Both the position numbers and the translations under genes were made by a program. Shown here one piece after another: positions 47,022 through 55,353 of a DNA stretch of 64,000 bases (its first letter is position 1; each line of letters begins with the position of its first letter). The notes beneath the pieces were generated by a model. The model was not told the DNA's origin. It did no database searches and was given only the letters and a program-made list of their open reading frames with translations. Source of the DNA: UTCHB3 sp008363265 (GTDB lineage Bacteria > Bacteroidota > Ignavibacteria > Ignavibacteriales > Ignavibacteriaceae). The DNA is taken from positions 31,159 through 95,158 of the forward strand of contig BTUW01000015.1 in NCBI GenBank assembly GCA_045863055.1, in the 5' to 3' direction.

Positions 47022-48080
47022 ATGCCACACAGAAAACTCAGCCAGAAAGCCGGAAAACCGCCCGGTACGATGGAATATACCGGTCACAGAACCGAAACCC
47101 CTACCCGGATAATAGCCGTTAAGTTCGGGGCCGATCACTTCAGAAGTTCCGAAATTACCTCTCCGGAGATGTTAAAAGAGTTTCTTGAGTCTGACCATGG
47201 CGGCTTGAAGTGGATCCGTCTGCTGGGCTTCAACAATCATGAGTATTTCTCCGTTCTCGCTAAACAGTACAACATCCACGAGTTAACGCTCGAGGATATC
47301 CTGAATGTGTATCAGCGACCAAAGATAGAACAGCTCGGCGACAACCTTTTTGCCGAAGTGAACAGACTTAAGATAACCTCTCATGACACCTGCACTTCCG
47401 ACCAGGTTTCTCTCTTCCTCACCGGCAACACACTTTTGACTTTTCAGGATTTCGATGAAGACTTTCTGGCCACCATCGAGTCCAGGATCGAAACCGGGAA
47501 ATCAATCCTTAGAAAGAAGATCGATTTCCTCTTTTACGCAGTGATCGACCTTGTGGTGGATGAGTACTATGTGGTTCTCGAACAGCTTAACGACAAGATC
47601 GAAGACATTGAAGAGATGTTCTTCAACGACGCGATCAACGATAACTTCAAAGTTCTGCAGTCATTAAGAAGCGAGCTTCGGAAGCTACGGCAGGCGATAT
47701 GGCCGGTGCGCGATATCATGAACAAGATCCACAAAAAGGAACTCTCCACCTTCTCGAAAGAGACCCTCTTCTACTTCAACGACACCTACGACCACATCAA
47801 CCAGATAATCGAGATCCTCGAGAACCTGAGAGAAAGCACCCTCGCGCTGATCGATGTTTACATGTCGTACACCAGCAACCGCCTTAACGACATCATGAAG
47901 GTACTCACGGTTATTTCCACAATCTTCATGCCGCTTACTTTTATCGCCGGAGTCTATGGAATGAACTTCCACTACATGCCCGAAATAAAACAGTGGTGGG
48001 GCTATCCCGCGGTACTCATCCTCATGATCGCTGTGGCCCTCGGATTTTTGAAATATTTTAAGAAGAAGAAATGGTTTTGA
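47022..48080 (+). CDS. corA: CorA-type magnesium/cobalt transporter
   Basis: A large N-terminal cytoplasmic domain and coiled stalk are followed by two C-terminal membrane helices. The selectivity-loop signature YGMNFHYMPE follows the first helix. The end is basic (KKKKW). CorA forms a pentamer and conducts Mg2+ inward down the electrochemical gradient. A typical length of 352 aa; monocistronic. Confidence 0.95.
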   Translation: MPHRKLSQKAGKPPGTMEYTGHRTETPTRIIAVKFGADHFRSSEITSPEMLKEFLESDHGGLKWIRLLGFNNHEYFSVLAKQYNIHELTLEDILNVYQRPKIEQLGDNLFAEVNRLKITSHDTCTSDQVSLFLTGNTLLTFQDFDEDFLATIESRIETGKSILRKKIDFLFYAVIDLVVDEYYVVLEQLNDKIEDIEEMFFNDAINDNFKVLQSLRSELRKLRQAIWPVRDIMNKIHKKELSTFSKETLFYFNDTYDHINQIIEILENLRESTLALIDVYMSYTSNRLNDIMKVLTVISTIFMPLTFIAGVYGMNFHYMPEIKQWWGYPAVLILMIAVALGFLKYFKKKKWF

Positions 48081-48420
48081 TCAGTGGTGAGTAGCGAGTG
48101 GTGAGGGAAGCATTATCAGTGGTGAGTAGTGAGTAGCGAGTGGCGAGGGAAGTTACCTGTTGTGAGCGATGAGTGATCTTCCGCTGATGCGGAATAAGTT
48201 CTCCGCGTTCATCTGTTTGATCTGTGTGCATTAGCGTCCTCCCCAAATAATCCGTGGAATCCGTGTGTAATCCGTGGAATCCGCGTAACCTTTGAAAACT
48301 CTACACTCTACACTCCACACTCTATACTAAATTTAGTCCTCCTGTCATAAACCACGAACGAACATCCAAGCAATTTTGTTTTTTAGTATAAAGGATAATT
48401 ATTCTTTTGGACTAAGGAAC
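48081..48420. other. Intergenic low-complexity repeats
   Basis: No gene is seen. The gap contains GTGAGTAGCGAGTGG units and ATCCGTGGAATCCG units. It also has a TCTACACTCTACACTCCACAC run, which also occurs near 19.26 kb, 31.04 kb and 46.96 kb. Such runs seem to be a dispersed intergenic repeat class in this genome. Confidence 0.6.
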
Positions 48421-49662
48421 ATGAAAAACGACAATAAACGGACACTGGTTGTGGTCGGCGCGGGATTCGCGGGACTGCAGCTGGTTAAGAAACTGAAAAA
48501 TAGTGATCTCCGGATCATTCTTATAGATAAATCGAACCACCACCTCTTTCAGCCGCTCCTCTATCAGGTGGCAATGAGCGCCCTTTCACCCGCCGACATT
48601 TCAGCACCGGTAAGAACCATTCTAAAAAAACAGAAAAACGTTGAAGTGATAATGGGCGAAGTGAAAGCGATCGACAAAACCGCAAAGACCCTCTATGTGA
48701 ACGGGAGTTCGATCGCGTTCGATTGGCTGGTGCTGGCCACAGGCGCGAAACACTCCTATTTTGGCAAAAACGAGTGGGAACAGCACGCCCCGGGTCTGAA
48801 AACGCTCGCGGACGCCCTCGCCATCCGTGAAAAAATGCTCCTCTCGTTTGAAGAGGCAGAGAACAACGCGTTCATCGGTGGAAACTGTCCTCCCGTGAAA
48901 TTCGTGGTGATCGGGGGCGGTCCGACAGGTGTTGAAGTGGCGGGATCACTCGCCGAGATCGCGCGTAAAACCCTGAAGAAAGACTTCAGGAACATCGATA
49001 CTTCAAAAACCGAGATCGTCCTTCTGGAGGGTTCCGACCGCCTTCTGGCAGCTTACGATCCCCCATTGAACGAAAAAGCACTCGCCGATCTGAAAGCCCT
49101 TGGTGTGCAGGTACGATTAAAAACACTGGTCACCGGCATCGATGAAACGGGCGTTTACATCGGCGATGAAAAGATCGAAACGAAAAATGTGATCTGGGCT
49201 GCCGGCAATGCAGCCTCACCCCTGATCAAAAGCCTCGAGACTGAAACCGACCGGATGGGTCGTGCGATAGTGCGCGAGAACTGCTCGATCAAAGAAAGCG
49301 ATGACATTTTCGTGATCGGCGATGCCGCCCACTTCAGTCAGGATGGCAACCCCCTCCCCGGCATAGCACCGGTTGCCATGCAGCAGGGCCGCTACATCGC
49401 GAAGCTGATAAAGAACCGGCTGAAAGGCGCAGAAACCCCCGCCTTCAGATATCACGACAAAGGGAGCATGGCCACCATCGGACGCGCAAGAGCAGTGTTC
49501 CAATCCGGTAACATCAAGCTATCAGGTTTCATCGCTTGGTTCCTCTGGGTTTTCATCCACATCATGTATCTCATCGGCTTCCGTAACCGCTACCGCGTAA
49601 TGGCCGAGTGGATGTGGTACTACATTTCGTTCAAGCCTGGAGCGAGACTGATCACCAGATAA
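48421..49662 (+). CDS. ndh: Type II NADH dehydrogenase
   Basis: AAGGAAC precedes the ATG giving MKNDNKRT, and the N-terminal FAD motif VVVGAGFAGLQ begins at about residue 10. An NADH-binding Rossmann motif (VVIGGGPTGVEVAGSLAE) is central. The FAD-contacting VIGDAAHFSQDGNPLPGIAPVAMQQG is near residue 300, and a hydrophobic, membrane-associating C-terminus follows (WFLWVFIHIMYLIGF). The enzyme passes electrons from NADH to quinone without proton pumping. 413 aa; monocistronic. Confidence 0.92.
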   Translation: MKNDNKRTLVVVGAGFAGLQLVKKLKNSDLRIILIDKSNHHLFQPLLYQVAMSALSPADISAPVRTILKKQKNVEVIMGEVKAIDKTAKTLYVNGSSIAFDWLVLATGAKHSYFGKNEWEQHAPGLKTLADALAIREKMLLSFEEAENNAFIGGNCPPVKFVVIGGGPTGVEVAGSLAEIARKTLKKDFRNIDTSKTEIVLLEGSDRLLAAYDPPLNEKALADLKALGVQVRLKTLVTGIDETGVYIGDEKIETKNVIWAAGNAASPLIKSLETETDRMGRAIVRENCSIKESDDIFVIGDAAHFSQDGNPLPGIAPVAMQQGRYIAKLIKNRLKGAETPAFRYHDKGSMATIGRARAVFQSGNIKLSGFIAWFLWVFIHIMYLIGFRNRYRVMAEWMWYYISFKPGARLITR

Positions 49663-49882
49663 GTGTGAACTGTGAACTGTGAACTATGATGTAATAAAAA
49701 TTTAAGGCACGCAGATACACGCTGATTAGACAGATCAACGCGGAGAGAAATAATTCAAACTCTGCGTAAATCCGTTATATCTGCGTGTATCAGCGTGCTC
49801 CTTACATTCTTTGTACCTTCGAGCTTCAATGGTTGATCCTCAACTTCCTGCACCAAGCTAATAGCTAATCCGCCGCGGCGGA

Positions 49883-51151
49883 CTAATCGCTAATAGCTAT
49901 CCCAACTGCCTGATCTTCCTCATTGCCGGTTTTGGGATTGGTGTGCTTTTCGAGGTGGAAGGTTACAGCAATTCCTTCTTTTGGATTCTTACCGCGGAAA
50001 TTTCTCGCCAGAAAGAAATAGCTTTTGCCATTTGAGTTAATGAAGCCTGTCTTTCCGCCTTCGTTCATTCTGGAGACTGTGCCGCTGTGTTTTTCGCCGG
50101 TGAACTCATTCTCCGAATGATAGGCCTTGAGCTCCTTCAGCAGGGCTTTAAGGTCGATGTTCTCTGCAGGTTTTATTTTCCGGTCGAAGAAGAATTTGAG
50201 CATCTCCTGTGGCTTGTTGCCGTTGTCATCGATGGCGGCATGGAACACATATTCAAGATGCTTCTTTGCCAGATCGTTGTTACCGTGCTTTTCAAGGAAA
50301 AGGGCTATATCCACCAAAAGATGCCAAATGAATAAGGCTGTCTGACTTCCTGCCGCGTTGAACGCCCGTGAGAAGTAAACCTTTGCATCCTCATCCTGTC
50401 CCACTTTCAAAGCAAGTTTCGCGGCCTCATGCCAGATGAACCAGTCGGTTTTCCTCTGCAGGACCTGCCTGTAGATCGTCATCGACTCTTCGTTCTTCCC
50501 GAGTGCCTCAAGAACCTGTGCTTTTCTTCTCAGGTTCCAGATATCCGTGGGGTCCTGTTCGAGCATCAGTTCACAAATACGGAGCGCTTCTGAATTGTCG
50601 CCTTTTGCCTTTGCCAGTTCAAACGAATACTTCAGGTATTTCGATCTGTCGGATTTCAGTCTGATCGTCTTCCCGTCCTTCACGATCTCCCTCACTTCAT
50701 CGTTGAATTCATCCGCTTTCGCGAGTGAGAGAAGAGAGCCGGCCTTCTGAAGATCATTGTGCGCAAGCGCGAAATCAACAGCACGGAAGAGGGAATTGGC
50801 CCAAATGAAGCTCCCGGCTTCCTTCGGATAATGGTCGATTATCCACCCGGCGGTTTTAGCCGTCTCGGCCGACACTTCCTCATCACTCAGATGGGGATTT
50901 ATCCTGCTCATGTAAACGCCAAAGCAAAGACTGTTCAGCGCGTACTTATTGTTCTTCACCTCAGCAAAGTGTTTTTTACCGGTCGAAACTGCATCATCGT
51001 AGCGCTTCATTTTATTCAGGGCATCGAGCAAATAGCTCAGATTGGCACCTGAGATGCTGCTGTCTCCCGAGGCAACGGGAAGGAGATCGTCGATGATCTT
51101 CTGAAAGTTCTTTGCTTTTGAAAGTTCGAAATAGTTTGTACCTGTGTTCAT
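49883..51151 (-). CDS. TPR-repeat protein with C-terminal cold-shock-like domain
   Basis: The first 340 residues are helical repeats of TPR type (for example IWNLRRKAQVLEALGKNEESM, and WHEAAKLALKVGQDEDAKVYFSRAF). The last 70 residues (SGTVSRMNEGGKTGFI, YFFLARNFRG, IAVTFHLEK) resemble a cold-shock/OB nucleic-acid-binding domain. It is the last gene of the reverse-transcriptase operon, one base after the helicase gene. That suggests it is a scaffold or RNA-binding part of the same system. The function is not known. Confidence 0.7.
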   Translation of the reverse strand: MNTGTNYFELSKAKNFQKIIDDLLPVASGDSSISGANLSYLLDALNKMKRYDDAVSTGKKHFAEVKNNKYALNSLCFGVYMSRINPHLSDEEVSAETAKTAGWIIDHYPKEAGSFIWANSLFRAVDFALAHNDLQKAGSLLSLAKADEFNDEVREIVKDGKTIRLKSDRSKYLKYSFELAKAKGDNSEALRICELMLEQDPTDIWNLRRKAQVLEALGKNEESMTIYRQVLQRKTDWFIWHEAAKLALKVGQDEDAKVYFSRAFNAAGSQTALFIWHLLVDIALFLEKHGNNDLAKKHLEYVFHAAIDDNGNKPQEMLKFFFDRKIKPAENIDLKALLKELKAYHSENEFTGEKHSGTVSRMNEGGKTGFINSNGKSYFFLARNFRGKNPKEGIAVTFHLEKHTNPKTGNEEDQAVGIAISD

Positions 51152-51152
51152 A

Positions 51153-53213
51153 TCATATCCTGTTAGAAATTAGTAAAGATATCTCCTTGGCAAATTCAGC
51201 GGAACTGCTGTTCTGTGTTTTTACCTCGATCGCGGTCGGGGTTCCGTTCTTCTTGTAGGAAATGTCGGCTGTCATAATGTTTTCACTGTCGGCTATTTTA
51301 CATCTTAGTCTCCAGGGCATATGATCTATTCTTCGCACTGAGGCACCGGAAGGTGAAATCACTCTTTCAACCCGCTGGATCAGCACATCCGTAACCGCAG
51401 GGTCCGAGGGAGTGCCTGTGATCTCAGGCTCACGATTAGGGAAAGCGAGGAAGACCTTGTTAACGAGTCTGCCCGCAACTTCGCGCAGCCTCCTTTCCGG
51501 TATGCTCATCTCACCCGTTGAAGATTCGGGGAACATCACCGATGTTACCTTCATTGCGCCGTTGTATATAATGTCAAATGAAAGATCGGCACCATCATTT
51601 TTAACCGAATAACGCAATCGCCACTGAAGCTCCGTGATCGCAACAACAAAATATCCGAGACCTTCAACATACTCAGTTACGCCTGTTTTTAGGACTTCGA
51701 GTGGACCTGAACCGGCCACCACTTCCTGTATGGGCACCAGTTCAGGAGTTCCTTCTTCGAGCGAAAGCCTTGTCCTCCCGTTGTGAAAGCGGTCACTCAT
51801 CATAATCAGTTCAAGGCGCGACCGGGTCACGGCTGTGTAAAGCCACCTGACATACTCGCGGCTCAGCGAATTATGATAGGTTACGGGATCGACGAAAACC
51901 TCCCCCCACTCACTTCCCTGAGCCTTGTGGCAGGTGATCGCGTGGCAGAACTTCACCCTGAGGGCGTTGAAAAATTCATCGCTCATCAGTGCCTTGGCGA
52001 ATTCGGCCGACTTCCGCTTCAGATGCTTGTGCCTCTGAATAAAATCGACATAAAGCGCGATCATCTGATTCCGGGTAAGATCGCGATCCTTCCCGAATAA
52101 AAGATCCTCGATCATCAGCACCGGCACACTGATCTCGCCTTCACTGCCGGGAAATTCGATCTCAATTTTCCTGAAGTGCAGCACTTCCGTGAAAATCTTC
52201 TTCCCCCTTTTCATCCTCACGGTTCTCTCAAACGGCTCAAAAACCTTCTTAACCGTTACAATATCACCATTAAGGAGTGGAACACCATTCGGGAAATGCC
52301 TGTTCTGCACGATCATAAGCTTCTCACCCCTGCGGAGTGGTGCCTCGAAGCCGTAAAGCCTGTCCCTGACCGAAGTGTTGTAAAGCCAGGTATCCGCGTT
52401 TGTGGATGAGATCATTACGGCCTCCAGCCCCTGATCAAATGCCTCGAGATAGCTGTCGACCACATCTTCGCCCGCCTGAAGAAATGAGCAACCCTCATTC
52501 TCTTCGATCAGGAGATTGCCGATAACACCCGAGATCAGTCTGTCACGGAGAAAAGTCGCGTTCTTCAGAATCCCCGGTGATTCACCAAACCTGACCGGGG
52601 TTATAAGTTCACCCTCATCCACTCCGACCCGGTAGTTTTCCCTCATGTAACCGGCATCGAGTGCCACCGGTCTCGCCGACCCAACAGGCGAAAGCTGGTA
52701 AGGATCACCCACGAATATTATCTTCGACTTAAGGTCACCCCTCAATATCCCGGAGTAAGAAATGAGGTCATCCAGCAGATACCCCGAACCAAAGCGGAGT
52801 ATCCCGCTGTCAGAGTAGTTGTTACTCACCATCGAAGCCTCATCCACGATCGAAATGGAAGTGCCGCTACAATCCCTGGTTCTGAACTTGTAGAGCGGGG
52901 TTACATCATCGTCATCATCGTTGCTTTTGCTGTCTTCCTTCACTTCCTCAAGCCCGTCAAACGAGTAAATGCACGAGTGGATGGTCCGTGCGGGGTGGCC
53001 CGTTCTCGCCTGGATTACACTCGCCGCCTTTCCTGTGGGAGCCATCAGCGAGAAACCCAGATCATTCTTCTGCAGCACCTCTGTTATCAGCCTGATCATG
53101 GTGGTTTTTCCCGTGCCTGCACTTCCCTTGAGGAGGAATATCCTGTCATCCCCGGCGAAGAACTGTTCGATCTTCTTAAGAATTTCCTGCTGGTCGTGGG
53201 TTAGTTGATTCAT
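51153..53213 (-). CDS. RecD/Pif1-like SF1 helicase with duplicated C-terminal domain
   Basis: Helicase motifs are complete: Walker A GSAGTGKTT (residues 30-38), DEAS (124-127), VGDPYQLSPVG (168-178), FCHAITCHKAQGSEWGE and LYTAVTRSR near residue 465. After about residue 520 come two copies of an unfamiliar module that start WRLRYSV (531) and WRLRCKI (634), 103 residues apart. It acts as an ATP-driven 5'-3' type helicase by family. It sits between the RT gene (8-base gap) and the TPR gene (1-base gap), so all three are in one operon. Confidence 0.88.
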   Translation of the reverse strand: MNQLTHDQQEILKKIEQFFAGDDRIFLLKGSAGTGKTTMIRLITEVLQKNDLGFSLMAPTGKAASVIQARTGHPARTIHSCIYSFDGLEEVKEDSKSNDDDDDVTPLYKFRTRDCSGTSISIVDEASMVSNNYSDSGILRFGSGYLLDDLISYSGILRGDLKSKIIFVGDPYQLSPVGSARPVALDAGYMRENYRVGVDEGELITPVRFGESPGILKNATFLRDRLISGVIGNLLIEENEGCSFLQAGEDVVDSYLEAFDQGLEAVMISSTNADTWLYNTSVRDRLYGFEAPLRRGEKLMIVQNRHFPNGVPLLNGDIVTVKKVFEPFERTVRMKRGKKIFTEVLHFRKIEIEFPGSEGEISVPVLMIEDLLFGKDRDLTRNQMIALYVDFIQRHKHLKRKSAEFAKALMSDEFFNALRVKFCHAITCHKAQGSEWGEVFVDPVTYHNSLSREYVRWLYTAVTRSRLELIMMSDRFHNGRTRLSLEEGTPELVPIQEVVAGSGPLEVLKTGVTEYVEGLGYFVVAITELQWRLRYSVKNDGADLSFDIIYNGAMKVTSVMFPESSTGEMSIPERRLREVAGRLVNKVFLAFPNREPEITGTPSDPAVTDVLIQRVERVISPSGASVRRIDHMPWRLRCKIADSENIMTADISYKKNGTPTAIEVKTQNSSSAEFAKEISLLISNRI

Positions 53214-53221
53214 GGCAGGTT

Positions 53222-54859
53222 TTAAATGTAGTCCACGTCTTCGTCAACGAATGTGAGGTCGATGTGTTCGGCCTCCTCCTGTGTGGTTTGATCTTCGAGC
53301 CAGTTCAGGGCATTCTGTGCCGGCGAAGCGAGGGGCTGGATCGAGTGGGTTTCAACCAGGGTCTTGATCTCGTCGAAGCTCAAACCCAAAACCTTGAATG
53401 CATGGATCGCAACAAGGTTCAACTCGATCGCGGGCTCTTTGAGGAATGATACACACACCTTCTTGAGCCACTCTTTGGTTTCATCCGGGAAGAAGTCGAT
53501 CCACATGCTGTTGTGAAAACGGAAACTACCCTTTGAAATGATGAAATGAGTTAAACGGTATCTGGAATAAGTATTCACCTGTTTATCGGTTAGAAGCTCC
53601 GTGATCATCTGAAATGCCCTGTTTGACACTGTCTGGGGGACATCATCATAAAAGGTTGCCATAACCAGAAGCCAGGAGGCATGCTTGCCGGCCCCCGCGT
53701 ATCTCCTGATGATCTCACCCAGTCTTTCAACATGCCAGACCCTGAGCTTGTTAACCTTTGTGAAGGGTTTTTTCCCGGGAGAGACGAGCCACGAAATGTA
53801 CTTGCAAAACTTCGCAGCATCATCTTCATCTTCGAAACCGGTCTTCTCGGTAAACAGCTTTGGCTGATCCCTGAATCCCTTGTCGGCAAGAGGAAGAAGC
53901 TGATTTTCTTTCTCGAGTTCAACGGGATCGAGATAGCCGTAAATTTCATTGTCTTTCGATCTCATTTCCTCAAGTTCCTTGGGGTTGCCTCCCAGTTTGG
54001 TCTTCGACGAGTTGAGGTTGAGCCCCAGTTTCAGGAGCGACTCCTGAAGTATCATTATGGCTTTCCTGAGCGTGGCGATATCCTTCGCGTACATTCGCAT
54101 GTCATCGGTATACCGGCCGAACTCAACTCCCGCTTTTGCCATCTTCCTGTCGATCTCCATAAGATAGAGGTTCGCGAGGAAACCTTCGGTATTGTTTCCG
54201 ATCGGGAGACCCTGATGAAGTCGCGCCGGTTGCTGGATCGAATTATCAAGATGGGAATATGATTCGATGTTGACTTTAAGTATCTTCTGAAACAGGGAGA
54301 CTACTTTACTGTTCTGCGGGAGTTTAAGCTCCGACCGCAGCACATCCTCGAGGTATTTGTGGGAGACCGAGTCATAGAAAGAAGAAATATCGGTTTTGAG
54401 CATGAATTTGTGGTTCGAAGCGGCACTCTTCTGCCAATCCACGAAGTTTTGCCATGGCCCCCGGGCATAATCCTCGAGGAGGAAATACTTCGCCCGGTCA
54501 CCCTTCGCCCTTCTGTTCGAGAAGCACCTGTCGCTCAGTCGCCCGTCAAGCTGATCAGCTATCACCGAAACGAACGCGTACCGCACCACCAGATCGCGCA
54601 TCGGAATAAAAACCATCCTGCGGTAGCACACCCTGTTCTTGGGAGGAAAATAGGCGAATGAGCTCTCCTGCTCATAATTCCCCGGATCCTGAAGTGTTTC
54701 GTGCAGTTCGCTGATCAGTTCCTGCTCGTGAGCCCTGTACCACTTGATCTCCAGCGGGTCATAAAAATGGTCTTTTTGCCTCTCGGCACTCGCGTAAACG
54801 AATGCCCTTCTGAGGTTCTCAGGTGATATAATTTTGGCGTAAAGTGTTCTGTCGTTCAT
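53222..54859 (-). CDS. Reverse transcriptase, defence-type (unknown group)
   Basis: AGGAAAG precedes the ATG of MNDRTLYAKI, so 545 residues are chosen over a longer frame. The RT palm is intact: motif A KTDISSFYDS (Asp157), motif B GLPIGN (217-222) then LANLYLMEID, motif C YTDD (250-253), and GLNLNSSKTK (279-288). A helical C-terminal region of about 240 residues follows. There is no maturase, Cas1 or intron RNA, so it is not a group II intron or RT-Cas1. It resembles stand-alone defence RTs (DRT/UG/Abi types). I cannot name the group. Confidence 0.85.
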   Translation of the reverse strand: MNDRTLYAKIISPENLRRAFVYASAERQKDHFYDPLEIKWYRAHEQELISELHETLQDPGNYEQESSFAYFPPKNRVCYRRMVFIPMRDLVVRYAFVSVIADQLDGRLSDRCFSNRRAKGDRAKYFLLEDYARGPWQNFVDWQKSAASNHKFMLKTDISSFYDSVSHKYLEDVLRSELKLPQNSKVVSLFQKILKVNIESYSHLDNSIQQPARLHQGLPIGNNTEGFLANLYLMEIDRKMAKAGVEFGRYTDDMRMYAKDIATLRKAIMILQESLLKLGLNLNSSKTKLGGNPKELEEMRSKDNEIYGYLDPVELEKENQLLPLADKGFRDQPKLFTEKTGFEDEDDAAKFCKYISWLVSPGKKPFTKVNKLRVWHVERLGEIIRRYAGAGKHASWLLVMATFYDDVPQTVSNRAFQMITELLTDKQVNTYSRYRLTHFIISKGSFRFHNSMWIDFFPDETKEWLKKVCVSFLKEPAIELNLVAIHAFKVLGLSFDEIKTLVETHSIQPLASPAQNALNWLEDQTTQEEAEHIDLTFVDEDVDYI

Positions 54860-54993
54860 TCTAACGCTTTCCTGTTTTGTTGTATTTTCATAACATCTGC
54901 TATGTGCGTCTGCATCAAATTCCCCCCTAATCGAATGGCATTCGCAGATCCGCATATCTCAATGATTTCATCACATCCTTTTTCAATCTCCAT
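54856..54993 (-). CDS. Small ORF (45 aa) overlapping the reverse transcriptase start
   Basis: The minus strand reads an ATG-initiated 45-codon frame (MEIEKGCDEIIEICGSANAI ... KIQQNRKALE). Its stop overlaps the RT start as ATGA, the usual sign of translational coupling. The peptide looks helical, with two Cys. No good ribosome site is seen before its ATG, and a GGGGGG tract precedes an inner ATG (residue 27). It may be a real small partner or only a leader peptide. I do not recognise it. Confidence 0.4.
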   Translation of the reverse strand: MEIEKGCDEIIEICGSANAIRLGGNLMQTHIADVMKIQQNRKALE

Positions 54994-55353
54994 CCGATCG
55001 AATAAAAAATCAAAAACGATGGGACGAGATGATCCGGTACTATTCTACCAAAATGTTGGGCTAAAGGGTTACAGGGTCCATTGTACTTCCTTCATCATGT
55101 ATTGTTGATACTTTGTCTACTCTTATAGAGTGAAGGGATTCCAATTTTTCCGGATTTTTTTTGGTGGGAGTATGGTCCGCCGGGGCGGATTGGGGTTGAG
55201 TCTGCCATGATGGATTGGTAACGATATTAACCACAAAGGCACCAAGACACGAAGAAAAGATCGTTTTCTTTGTGCCTTGGTGCCTTAGTGGTTTTTGAAA
55301 AAGCTAATCCGCCGCCGCGGACTAATAGCTAATAGCTAATAACTAATAGCTAC
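54994..55353. other. Leader region upstream of the RT operon
   Basis: About 360 bases without a clear gene. From 55124 to 55154 lies a motif shared with the helicase pair upstream region. The stretch from 55123 to 54994 is upstream of the small ORF and RT and could carry a non-coding RNA. From 55229 to 55293 is a large inverted repeat with arms of about 26 bases (AACCACAAAGGCACC... and its complement). Confidence 0.5.
55124..55154 (-). promoter_or_regulatory. Shared upstream motif, RT operon copy
   Basis: On the plus strand it begins TATAGAGTGAA and ends ATTCCAATTTTTCCGGA. It agrees at 28 of 31 positions with a motif at 58890-58920 upstream of the helicase pair. It lies 265 bases before the RT ATG (131 before the small ORF). 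It may be a common promoter or regulator site. Confidence 0.5.

Noticed and set aside
53222..54859. Group II intron maturase or RT-Cas1
   Set aside because: No maturase X or HNH domain, no Cas1 part and no intron RNA ends are seen; the gene is in an operon with a helicase.
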